This document shows, one piece after another, positions 1-11,300 of a DNA stretch of 64,000 nucleotides (position 1 is its first letter; every line of letters starts with the position of its first letter). Position numbers and translations under genes: made by a program. The DNA is from Elmis aenea (Eukaryota; Arthropoda; Insecta; Coleoptera; Elmidae), in the NCBI GenBank assembly GCA_947652605.1, contig OX393580.1:19612159-19676158 (forward strand). Direction: 5' to 3'. The notes beneath the pieces are model-generated. The model saw only the letters and a program-made list of their open reading frames with translations. It made no database searches and had not been told where the DNA came from.

Positions 1-125
1 TCAATACTTTTATCTTTCTATTGGTACGATTACCTTTCGTATAACTTGAATTGGCGAGCAAGAATTTACGGAAACGTTCAAAACATGGTTAAACTCCTAT
101 GTTCAAGCTTGCAAGTGGATATAAT
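1..125 (+). repeat. Partial copy of fold-back repeat family A
   Basis: This stretch matches both arms of the large fold-back at about 34822-37690: the same order of a CTTTC-rich start, a GGCGAGCA(G/A)GAAT block, AAACGTT(C/T)AAAACAT, and a TTGCAAGTGGA end. It is cut by the window edge, so only one arm is visible. Function unknown; it looks like dispersed non-autonomous mobile DNA. Confidence 0.6.
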
Positions 126-144
126 AAGGGTATAATAAGTTTTA

Positions 145-512
145 TTTGAGAAAATTAACTTTATTTTTTTAAATAAAAATTAAACTGTGGCAGCGGTTTT
201 AATAATGGACAGTCAAATTCGTGTCCAATATAATGATCAAGATGGCATTAAATCTGCCTAAAAAATTGGTAAATCCATAAATATACTCTTTAGAACTTGG
301 CCAGCGGATTTAAATCCGGTCAAACATTGGAATTGGAGAAGCTGCAAAAGACTAATTTGTTCGAGTGGACCAATTCGATCATTGAAACTTGGAAACTTCT
401 ATCACCAAGTTTACTGGAGTCGTTCATCAATGACTGCCAAGAGAATTGAAGAATGCATAGCTGCAAATGGTGCCAAAAAAATCGCCAAATTTAATAAAAA
501 TTAATTTTCTAC
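145..512 (+). pseudogene. Tc1-like transposase C-terminal remnant
   Basis: Conceptual reading in shifting frames gives a QYNDQDGIKSA-like stretch near 215-255, comparable to the QxDNDPKH region of Tc1 transposases. A WPADLNPVKHW-like motif follows near 300-335, the region around the last catalytic acid. Then comes a short helix ending in ECIAANGAKKIAK, near 440-490. Several frameshifts and stops break it, no terminal repeats were found, and it cannot be active. It lies directly after the family A fold-back arm. Confidence 0.6.
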
Positions 513-1559
513 GCATACCTATTTTATAACCTTAATTTTCTTCACAAATAAATCTTTTTCGAATTTAATTATTTAATAAAATTTTGCCGCGAAAACTTTT
601 GCTGCGATCATTGGTTTTGTTCCTTTGCGGCATCATCAGTGACAAATATTACAAAATGTATGAGGATATATTACTTAAATCTGCATGGAAAACTAACAAG
701 AAAGCAAATGTTTCGCTTTTAATTAACGTGGGCGTTGCTAATTATTTTTTATTCACTTTCAAATGCTTAACAACCGCACAAGTAACGCCAAATTAACTTT
801 GATTTAAGTACATTAACAACGAAACCCATTTTCCATCATTAAATCACAACGCCTTAACGTTTAATAAAACATTAATTGTTATAACGAGCAACGAAACAGC
901 CTAATAATTATTATTTCACGAATTTAAATCTGGAAATTTCACTTATTAAATTGAAATTCTATAAGTAATATTCGTAGGAGAAAATAAAGTGCACGTTTCT
1001 CGATGATTTCTAATTTCACACCAGCTGCATAACATGAGTAATTTCGATTTCGTGTAACAATTGTCAGTTCTGCTTATCTCATACATAAACATTGAAACGC
1101 GTGAATAAAAATAACAAATGAACACATGTTGAACTTGCCAACGAAAGTTGCCACTCAGTTACCGAGCAATATTTAACAATAACAAAAACGACTCGACGAA
1201 ATGAGACAGAAATTATTTTAACACAGTCAGTAGAAGTACCCAAGAACCCATTTAACCCATTGAACAACTTTAACTTTAGATTAAATTACCACCAAAGACT
1301 ATTTAAATAACTAGGAAAACATCGAGTAATAACTCAACAACCAAACTCAATATTATGGAGCAAAAGTATTTCCTTAAACTCCAAAACCAATATTTTTCGA
1401 TCCTTTGTACAAAGCTGTGCTTTATATAGAGACGAGGCTTTGACCATGTCTAAACTTTTAGAACAGAGAAAAAGAGCAACGAAAATGAACTTTTGGGTAA
1501 GACTTCGCCAATTAACGATAATGGATAAAGTAGGTAACTAGGACATACGGCAAAGAGTA
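513..1559. other. AT-rich stretch, nothing recognised
   Basis: I see no coding exon, terminal inverted repeat or RNA gene. The short ORFs here (584-796 and the minus-strand one at 1079-1267) have no recognisable domain and look like chance frames. Confidence 0.4.
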
Positions 1560-1820
1560 CCTAAACGCAGGAAAGAGTCTGACTTATCTAATCAAAGAAC
1601 AACAGCTGATTTGGTATGGTGATCTAAACAGGATGCTTGCACATAGAATTCCAGATTAAACATGGACATGGATTCCATCTAGCAGAAGAAAGTGGGGAAG
1701 ACTGAAGAGGAGATGGATAGATGAGATGTTAATAGCAATAAACAAAAGGAACTTAACTGCTAGCGACCCGAAGGATAAGAAAAAATGGCGCATAGGATTC
1801 GGCAGACCAGCCGTATTTAA
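1560..1820 (+). pseudogene. LINE reverse transcriptase C-terminal remnant
   Basis: In broken frames the translation reads RRKESDLSNQRTTADLVWYG, then DLNRMLAHRIP, then TWTWIPSSRRKWGRLKRRW and IDEMLIAINKRNL. This follows the usual LINE C-terminal pattern: a QxxWxGHxxRM block, a basic GRRxxGRPxxxW block, and a final block ending in WR. Only this tail is visible; no RT catalytic core is nearby. It is a decayed 5'-truncated copy. Confidence 0.65.
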
Positions 1821-4800
1821 AAAAACGTTTAATAATAATCTCTCTTACATAATAGTCGACGTGATGGTCATATCCTTGGGGATGATGTATTTGTGCTTCT
1901 TCATGAACTGGTTTGGCTATATCTTGTCCTTCATAGTGCTCCGATTCACCTACTTCTTGTTGATGGTATTCAATTGGATAACTTTTGGATAAACCACATA
2001 AAGTAACAAAGATACAAGCAATCTAAAACCAAAATTTTACATTAATTAATTGCTCAAAGTTATTGCTCATTATTGATTGTTTAATTCCATGCAAAAACTG
2101 TTTAAGAATTCCAGTCAAGAAAAAATGATACCAAGAAATCTTTGTCGCGGTATAGCCCTGCCAAGAAACTGTCACTTATCTCATTTCTTACCCTTTAAGA
2201 TATTAATACATCAAATTAAATCGTTACAGCATTAATCGTGTTGCAATAAATTACCATAACAGAATACATAAGCAATTTATGCTCGAAAAAAAAACTACAA
2301 AATGACAATGTCTTGATGCAAATGCGCCATTGATACATCGTGAGATTCTGTGATGTAACAATCAAGATAAAACACTTTAAGGAAGCGTAAAAGATGCTAA
2401 AATCACCAACTAAAGTCAAGAAATAAATTCCTTGGATGCATTTTTATGGCAATGTCAAGGATTATTTAATTAACTGCACGGAGAATTAAGTTTTCTATTT
2501 AGGTATATACGCATTGAATAGACTTCGTATGATTTGCACATAAACGAAAGGTAATTTGATGTACGTTCTAGACGCGTTTTTACATTTAAACGAAAGTGAA
2601 TGAAGAAAGTGATGATGCAAGAAAGACATCTTTTTAATATGCAGTAACAATTAGATTTAAATAAATAAACAACGCAGGAATGCTACTACAGTTTTGTTCC
2701 AACAACATTCTTTTAAATACGAAATTGGGAGTGCGCACAACAGAACGTGTGCCAATAAAAATCTGTGATGGTGTAAAACATATTAATAGCAAACTTAATT
2801 TATTATTGACCAACAGATTAGGGAGTTGGTTGATTAGGTATCACAATTTTAATTGTCTCTTTTGCACTGTACCACAATCTAGGCAAAATGTAATTAACAA
2901 TAACCACGTTTTGTGTATTATTGGGTTGGTATTTAATTTCTTTTGCAAGATGTTAATACTTTAAGAGTTTCAACAGCTAGTTCATAATAAAAACGTGAAC
3001 AGAAGTAATGACTTTTTATAAGTCAAGCAGTTCTAATATTTGTGACTCAATTTTAATCTATTTTTGATTCAGTTTAAATGCCCTGGACGAACAAAGTTTA
3101 AATCAAACATTTTTAAAAAAATTTTAAATAATGTAAGGAATATAAGTTTAATGAAGAAATTATTTATCTTATTTCCAGAAAATTTAGCTTTTTTTACAAT
3201 TTCTGAATTTTGACACTTGAGAAGCAACACACTTTTACATGCAGGTCAGTAACATGATTTCGAAAACGGTTACAAAATGCTTTTTGAAAGACAAAATTAA
3301 TAAAAAAAGAGCCTAAAAAAACTGTAAAAATAGCACGCCAATTTATTTACCTTAAGTGGCACCATCTTATTAAATGTATAATACAGTAATGCACTAAACC
3401 ACACACCACAAACTTCGAATAATATGTGATAAGAGAAATTGCAGATGCTTTATATATGCTTTCTTAATTTGCGAATAAAGAAGCTACCAAGTATTTAGAG
3501 AGAGAGGCAATCGGATTACTAGATCTTTAACTCGATAGAGAGTTGTGGGGTTTCTACACAACAATTGCTGGATATTAAACGTAACAATTACATACATTTT
3601 TATTTTAAAAATTGTTTTGCTACATTTCACGCTATTAATATTCTGTGGTAAAATAACAAAATAAAACACTACTTTATAAATTCATGTTGGCTTATTTCTT
3701 GTGAGAGGAATGCATAACTGAAATATTGCTTACTAAATATAAATAAGTGAATTGGATTTCACTATCTTTGTACTAAAGAAACTCTTGTCAAAGGCTAGAC
3801 CATTTGCAAGACTCTCGTCGCTTTATCAGTTGCAACTTACCTTTATCTACATATTTACAGACATAGATACAGCTGTGGTAACGACGTTAATCTAAAACTA
3901 CATTAAATTAGTTGAATGAGTGTTATTTGTTTAAACAACGTCTTAAATAAAATGTTTCCCAAAAGGCGCTTTGAGATTTTGAATGTCGATAACTATAGAT
4001 TGGTTTTTCTGTTTTGGAGAGAAAAAAAATCTTTGGCACTTTCTTTTAAAGTAATCAGATACATTTCATGTATTTGAGTTTATATTAAAATACGAGATCC
4101 TAAAGCCCCTTTATTAAAAGAAGAATTTTTGTGTTTGGAAATTTTTGTTGGATCTTTAATAATTTTTTTTTTTAAGTTTTGGTTTATTCTTTATATTTTT
4201 ACTTTATCAAGGTCTGTTAGATGTTTTTTTTTATAGTATCTTGTAATTTGTATTCTAATGGCTTTAACAATAAGTGTGTTAGTTTACCTATTTATCTTTG
4301 CGATGGTGCATGATTTGAGTATGCATGTAAATACCTGTTGGTGTTATTGGTTTCCTATTAACTTCATGTCCTGAATAATCCAACCATGTATTGTTTATTA
4401 AAGCTTGTATTAATTTAGCGTTAATTTGCTGAAACGCAAATATTTATGCAAATGATAAGCACTATTAAAATTAGCTGGATTAAGATCTTTCTCGGTATGC
4501 AAAACCAGATTATATTTGGTTACCCACGTTACCCTAGTTAAAAATTTGTGAAAGCCAGAGCAATGATTTTTTTGCCTTTTATTAATTATATACAATTATT
4601 TGATTTATATTTTTAAATTAATGAGTGCATTAAAGTTTTCACTCTTACGTGTTCTTGAAATGTTTGCATTTTAGATATTTTAAGTCATAAATTCATGAAG
4701 ATTTTAAGATTAAGTTGTAATTTGAGGAAGTGCAGATAATAATGAATGGTTACATCCTCGGCTAGAAGCTTTAAAAAATTGTTTCCATCGGAAATTGGTT

Positions 4801-5148
4801 ATTAACGGTGAAAGGGGAATATGTACTCATTCATCATGTTAATTTGACCCCTACAGTGGAATGATTTAGAAAATATATCCGTGTGTTTGGTAAAAATAAA
4901 ATACGAAAAAGTTAAAGATGTTGCAGAAAAAATCATACAAGCACGGTAACTTCAAAACAAATAACGATTTAGAAAAAAATAATTTTATATATTTCACTTT
5001 TTAGTTAATTCTTTGTGTTTGCATTAACACAAATTTTACAGTTAATTCCCTATTTCTAACTTTTTGACCTGGTGGCTCTGAATTATTCCTGGAAGTTCCC
5101 GAAATATTATAGAAAGTACTTAAGGAGTGTTAAATACTTAATTTTACA
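1821..5148. other. AT-rich intergenic DNA
   Basis: No gene, clear repeat pair or transposase motif could be supported. The ORFs at 2680-2964 and the minus-strand 2216-2419, 3484-3669 and 4410-4595 lack domains and have AT-biased codons typical of noncoding sequence. Confidence 0.4.
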
Positions 5149-5150
5149 TA

Positions 5151-6498
5151 GGGTAAGTTCGGGATAGATGCCACACCTTTTTAGATGCTAATATTTTCTG
5201 GACAAAGGAGTAAAAACTATGGTTGTAAGTTGTAACTACGCTGTATGACAACTCTATGTATATTTTATTCTTGAGGCTTTCGCGGCCGTTATCCATAATA
5301 CAATCTTGGTTTCCGGGTTTGGAACCGCGTCTTCTATATTTAGAAGTAGTTGTTTCGACCATTGTGTCTTGGTCTTTTTCAAAACGACTAATTTGTGAGG
5401 GATGTTGCTGGGTTTATATATCCAGCTTGTGGAGGCGTGGCGTTCCGCTTGTTTGGGTTCTTGATGATTTCCAATGAAATCATCAAGAACCCAAACAACT
5501 ACAACAGAGACACAGGCATACAACTCCCAAACATCTGGAAACCAGTCATCACAAAATCACTGAGGCAGAACAAATCCATCAAGCGGAACGCCACGCCTCC
5601 ACAAGCTGGATATATAAACCCAGCAACATCCCTCACAAATTAGTCGTTTTGAAAAAGACCAAGACACAATGGTCGAAACGTCAACTACTTCTAAATATAG
5701 AAGACGCGGTTCCAAACCCGGAAACCAAGATTGTATAACTCTATGTATATTATTTTATTTAAACTTGAAAATTTACACTGTTAAAAATTTATATGATTCG
5801 AATAATTAAAAACTTAAAATATGAGCATTTGCCATCTTCACCAAACTGTCGGGCAAAGATGCCCCACTAGTATAGGTATAGATGCCCCTACGAAAATATT
5901 ATGTAATTACAAATTAATAAACAGAAACTAAATGTTTAGTAAACATATTAACAATTAAGTATTACTTATTTCTTTTTTAATGTCATTATTTTTCCACACA
6001 TTACAAAGATTTTCATATTTAGAACAGCCTTCACGGGACCATTTGTTGCAATGCATGCACTGAACCCACTCATCATTCCATTTTGTGTTTGTGTACATTT
6101 CCCCACACCCAACACATTTAGGGCATCTTCCCCGATCGTCCGGTATAGATGCCCCAGCCAAATATCAAATTTAAATTTTACGCCAGAATATGTACTTTGG
6201 CACGAACACTAACCTATTGTATGCCTAAATGTATTACACTGCAAAAACAATGATAAAAGTACTTTATCATGATATGCGTGTACAAGCAAACCATAGTGAT
6301 AAATTTTGTAAAGCTCTAAAAATGAGTTTTTGCAAATAACTTGCCCAAATAAGGTTTTTTAAAAAAAAATTAGCACTGCACACAATCACATACGCAATAC
6401 AAACCAACCCTTAAAAATCCAGCGCAACCTGTCCGTTAATAACGAAATTATTTTGATGGGGCATCTTCGCCGTTGGGGCACCTATCCCGGACGTACCC
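5151..6498 (-). mobile_element. pogo/Tc1-type DNA transposon remnant
   Basis: The termini are inverted: GGGTAAGTTCGGGATAGATG on the left, and on the right GGCACCTATCCCGG followed by ACGTACCC. TA dinucleotides flank both sides (5149-5150 and 6499-6500). The minus-strand ORF at 5955-6161 encodes a cysteine-rich domain (CPKCVGCGEMY, then EWVQCMHCNKWSREGC), like the PHD-like tail of some pogo/Jerky-type transposases. The catalytic domain is absent. The motif GATGCCCC recurs inside (about 5855, 5885, 6140, 6455), so part of the interior is repeated terminal sequence. A Penelope-like insert occupies 5265-5736. Confidence 0.7.
5265..5736 (+). mobile_element. Palindromic Penelope-like element insertion
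   Basis: The plus-strand half encodes EIIKNPNNYNRDTGIQLPN and then IWKP, resembling the extreme C-terminus of Penelope-like polyproteins after the GIY-YIG domain. A stop and about 95 bases of 3' tail follow. The left half is an inverted copy of the same tail plus about 30 more bases, so two 3' ends point outward. The insert is flanked by a 15-bp target duplication AACTCTATGTATATT (5250-5264 and 5737-5751), placing it as one event inside the older pogo-like element. No RT core is present. Confidence 0.65.
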
Positions 6499-6500
6499 TA

Positions 6501-7129
6501 CTTATCCGTTAAATGTCCATTTTTCCGCCTTAGTCTTTCTTTGCACTGTTATTGTTGAATAATTATTACATTTTTCGCTCCAGTAAGCAACATTATATCA
6601 TTTTTCTTTAACCGTTTAAAATGCGAATTATACGCCAAACAATAACAAAAGCAAGATCTGCGTTTTTTCATAACAAAAATAAACTAGTACCTAATTAACC
6701 TAGACTACTGCAAATAGGCGAAATAATTGTTTACAATATCAATAAATAAAAAGAAAACCACTTAGTTATAGGTATTATTTCACATTGTTCTGTAAATTTA
6801 CGCTTTCTTAGGCATTTTTCAACGTGTAATCTTCCAAATTAATCGTGGCCACTTATCATTTAAGAACAATAAATGATAATTAAGATTTTATTTAATTACT
6901 GAACACAGATTGATGAAAATGATACAGCATTTGCTGTTCTACCGTGGATTTAATTGCATAATTCTACCACATTAATTCTACTGAGCACGAACTTGCAAAG
7001 TGCATCCAAGTTAACCATTTCAACTTTATTTTTTAAACCAATTGATTTAGTTTAAATTTAAAAAATGGACAAAATCAATGAGGAGTCATAAAGATTATTT
7101 TGGGGATGTCTTTTAGGTAACATCTAGGA
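6501..7129. other. AT-rich intergenic DNA
   Basis: Nothing recognisable apart from low-complexity A/T runs. Confidence 0.35.
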
Positions 7130-8150
7130 GTGTAAAAAAAAATAATTTTGAAATAGAAGTTTCAAACACCAAAGAGTGTCGTTGCTTAGGGTGTCTTTAA
7201 CAATTCTAGAAAATATAAAGACCATTGCAAATCTTTCAAATTTTTGCCAAGAATAAAAGCAGTGTTATACACTTGGAACTTGTTTCAAAACATTGAAGAG
7301 CTATAAAAAATTGTTGTGGGCCGTTTTTGAACAAACTGAAAGTGGAAATGCATTGCTTAGGTTGTCTTTACCATTTCTAGAATATACTGCAAGTTTTTCG
7401 AATTTTTGCTTTAAAAAAGGCAAGGCTGTATAGGGTGGTCCAAATTCGATGAGATTACATGAGTATCTCGCTTAATAGTCAAGACAGAGAAACGGTTAAA
7501 ATAGGCCAAAAATGTGCAGTTTTTTGGGACAAACTTAAAACCGTTTCCGATTTTTGAGTTATTAAAGAAAAATATTTTTTTTGTTATATTTATAATGTGT
7601 CATATCTCCCTTATTCTTTTAAATTATAAAAAAGTTTATAAAGATTATTTTATGTAGAATTTGATAGTATTAAAAAAAAATATTTACGCTTGATGTTATA
7701 AGTTATGACACAACTTACCTTTTTTTAAATAAAACCTATAGTTGGCGATGACTTATTTAATTCCTTATTTTTTTTCCATTTTAAATATATAAGGTTAATG
7801 TATTTATTTTCGATAAAACGCAAGTTCAAAGGTTTTTCGTTTTATTTACAGACGAAAAACAAAAAGTAAGCTGTGAAAATTAAAAAAAAAGGATAAACCG
7901 AAAATGATAAAATATGTTTGACAACTGTTCTGAGTTTGTCCCAAAAAACAGCATATTTTTGTTAATTTAAGCGTTTCTCTATCTTGACTATTAAGCGCGA
8001 GACCCATGTAAACCCATCGAATTTGGACCATCCTTAAAACTTTTTTAAAAATTTCGAAGAGATGTAAAAATTGTTGAGGGTCGTTTTTGGACCAACTTAA
8101 GGTGAAAATGCATTCCTTATGGTGTCTTTAACAATACTGGGCATTCGTGC
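7130..8150 (+). repeat. Short diverged tandem repeat, about 2.5 units
   Basis: The block TTGCTTAGG(G/T)TGTCTTTA followed by A/T-rich sequence starts near 7185 and 7357 and again near 8110 as TTCCTTATGGTGTCTTTA. Allowing for the 606-bp insertion at 7431-8036, the period is roughly 150-175 bp. Each unit also carries a GTTGTGGGCCGTTTTTGA-like segment (7315, 8070). Divergence is high, so this is old. Confidence 0.6.
7431..8036. mobile_element. MITE with long inverted arms
   Basis: The ends are TAGGGTGGTCCAAATTCGAT and, inverted, ATCGAATTTGGACCATCCTT. The inverted arms extend inward about 150-180 bases each side (for example CTTGACTATTAAGCG at 7980 against CGCTTAATAGTCAAG at 7470). No coding capacity. 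It interrupts the tandem repeat, so it is younger than that repeat. Confidence 0.75.
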
Positions 8151-8386
8151 AATATCTGCTAGAATTAATTTGGAAGCATTTGTATTTTTAGTACAATAAT
8201 CAACAAATTTCATTAGTAGTACGCATTTTATTAATATTTATTTAATAATTACAAGGAATTTTTACACAATTATACGAAAGATAAATCTCTTCGTCACATA
8301 AACATATTAAAATTACAAAAATTGTGCAGTACAACCTGCTGTAAAGCTAACATAATAAAATATATAATACAGTACGCGTAAGAAAC
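8150..8386 (-). terminator. Likely 3' UTR and poly(A) signals of the SIAH-like gene
   Basis: Reading the minus strand, two AATAAA hexamers occur at 8242-8237 and 8232-8227, about 145-155 nt past the stop codon. Cleavage would fall near 8200-8220. Inferred from motif and spacing only. Confidence 0.45.
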
Positions 8387-11300
8387 TTAAACTTTAATTA
8401 TTTTTACTCTAAACCAGACAATATTTTCGTTTTTGTACGTCTCCAATATTGGTAAAGGGATAGCCACGCTGAACCCCGAGTCGATGATTTCATCCATTTC
8501 TTTCAAATCGTCTTGACAATTTTCTGAAAATTGTATAAAGCGGTGTTTGAATTCTTCGCCGCCAACGTGGATCTAAAAACAAGTGGAAAGTATTGGAAAA
8601 ATGCTTTTAAGTGTTAATATAACCTGGTAACTAAACTGGTTGCAGTCGTCGGATTTTCCAACGTACTGGACAGTCCAGTGCATGATTAAGTTGTTAGGAT
8701 AAATAATTAATTTTCTTTGAAAATAGAAAATTTCTTCGTGAGCAGATATGAGCTGAAATTTTGAAACACTGTTAAGTCGTTCTTTACATAGACAAAAAGC
8801 ATACCTGGATGTCGTATTCTAAGTCTGTGTTGGTCCAACAGTCAATGCTGTCGTGCCTCATCCAGGTGTCGTCTGCGTGATGTTTTTTAGCATGTTCCCA
8901 CAGTTCTGTCGATTTTCCTTGCCATAAACATTGGCCACCACCCAGTTTACAAGAATAATCTCGATAACTAAAAGAATGTTTTATGATGAAATTGTATGCT
9001 CATGTAACAACCTAGATTTTGATTGAAAAAAACGTTTCCTTGTCGTTAAATGTGTAAGTTTACCTTTTTGGGTAATATATATTTGCAGTGTAATCCAAAA
9101 TAAACGGAATTTAGTACATACAGTGTGTCCAAAAGGTATGGAATATGCTATATATCTCAATAAATATCCACTTTAGGGAAAAATGTTTTGAATAAAAATT
9201 GTTTGGTACTTAGTGTTCCACCATAAGACAAAATTTAAATTATTTATTTTTCGAATAACAAAAGCGAAATGAAAAACAATTGAATTTTTTTAAATGACAA
9301 GATACCCCTATATTAGATTCATTTAATAGAGAATTTTTTTCTCTTTTCAATGATGCAAAACTTTAGTACCCTTACTTAACAAACTTTTTGAGAAAAACGC
9401 AAAAAATACTCTTTAATTGTTTAGTATTTATTTCTAACAAAAACATCATAAGAACTAAAATTTTTTGGCGAAATCTACAATACGTGTTCAAACTGTGAAC
9501 CATTTACAGCTTGGCAATGATAAACTCGGTTTTTAAACCCTTTAATAACATTCCTAACCATTTCAGATGTAATAGAATAGACCTTATCTCTTCTCTAATA
9601 CGATCTTTTAAATTTTCGATAATTCTCCGGCCTCTTAGCATGAATTTATTTTTAAGGTGATCATTGAGAAGAGAAAAAAATCTCTATCAAATGGGTATAA
9701 TAAATCTTTCATTTAAAAAAATTCAATTGTTTTTCATTGCGCTTTTGTTATTCGAAAAAATAATTTAAATTTTTTCTTATGGTGGAAAACTAAGTACCAA
9801 ACTACTTTTATTGAAAACATTTTTCCCTAAAGTGGATATTTACTGAGCTATACAGGGTGTCCCAAATTCGAGTAAATGCATGGGGATCTCGCTTATCTTA
9901 AGAGCTACGAGGTCGGTTAAATTAGGGCAAAGTTGCGAAATTAGATGCTCAACAAATATCTGCAAAGAGAGTTTTCATAGCTGTCTTAGTTCAAAAGTTA
10001 TTCAAGAAAAACTGGAAAAATTGATTTTCGTTTTTTTTGTCCTATTTCCTAAATTTTTTAGATATCGACAATCTGGAAGCACTTCTCCATGGCAACTTCT
10101 TGCCCTTTATATTTTGAGATAACACAGAATTTCCAACAACGTTTCGTCTCTTCAGAACCATCATCAACTTCATTTTTTTAAATACGGCGAAAAAATTTTA
10201 ATCTTATAGTCGGATAGCATTTTGTCTTCTGATTACAATGATATATGACACTTTATATCTAAAATGATCTTTTACCACAAAAGTTTGAGAAAAACTCATT
10301 TTGTCAAATTTTTGAATCAAAAAATCTTATACAAACAAAACAATTCTTTTGTTGTTGTTTTGTTCAAACTGTCACTTTGACAATAATATGATCGTGATTA
10401 ATTGTATAATTTGCAACCAGCTAGAAATTCTTTGATATTTGTGCTTTTGTTCTCAATTTTTATTTTCACTATGTTCTGGTAGTACATTTTTAATTTATTT
10501 ATTTATTCGCCATCCTTTCGTGTACTGCGAAGTATTGTTAAAGTAATTTTCATCAATTATGGAAAATAAAAGGTGTTACAAATATGATATTGTAATTGAT
10601 TTTAATGAAGTATTGAATAAACTGTTGAAAATTAAAAAGCATGCCATGAGAAAACAAAATTTTGTGTTTATTATGACATTTCTCGAATTCCTTTAAAAGT
10701 CATATTCAATAAAAAAGCACAAATTCAAAGAATTTTTAGCTGGTAGCAAATTATACAATTAATCACGATCATATTAATGTCAAAGTGACAGTTTTACCAG
10801 CACAACAACAAAACAAAAAAATTGTTTTGTTTTTTATTTTCTTCTTTTTTGAACAAGATTATTTGATTCAAAAATTGGACAAATGAGTTTTTCTCAAATT
10901 TTTGTGGTAAAATATCATTTAAGATATAAAGTGTCATATATCATTGTAATCAGAAGACAAAATACTATCCGACTATGAGATTAAATTTTTTTCGCCGTAT
11001 TTAAAAAAATGAATTGATGATGGTTCTGAAGAGACGAAACGTTGTTATCTCAAAATATAAAGGGTAAGAAGTTGCCATGGAGAAGTGCTTCCAGATTGTC
11101 GATATCTTAAAAAATGTAGGAAATAGGACAAAAAAACCAAAATCAATTTTTCCAGTTTTTCTTGAATAACTTTTGAACTAAGACAGCTATGAAAACTCTC
11201 TTTGCAGATATTTGATGAGCATCTAATTTCGCAACTTTGCCCTAATTTAACCGACCTCGTAGCTCTTAAGATAAGCGAGATCCCCATGCATTTACTCGAA

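Noticed and set aside
5256..5643. Overlapping ORFs on both strands at the Penelope-like insert
   Set aside because: Most are mirror readings of the palindrome; only the short plus-strand C-terminal segment has family resemblance.
7130..8150. Possible CRISPR-like or satellite array
   Set aside because: Only two to three long diverged units with no spacer pattern; eukaryotic context.
11018..11045. TGATGA...CGAAACG resembling a hammerhead ribozyme core, mirrored near 10140-10170
   Set aside because: The intervening bases do not form a convincing stem II and no closing stem III/cleavage site was found.
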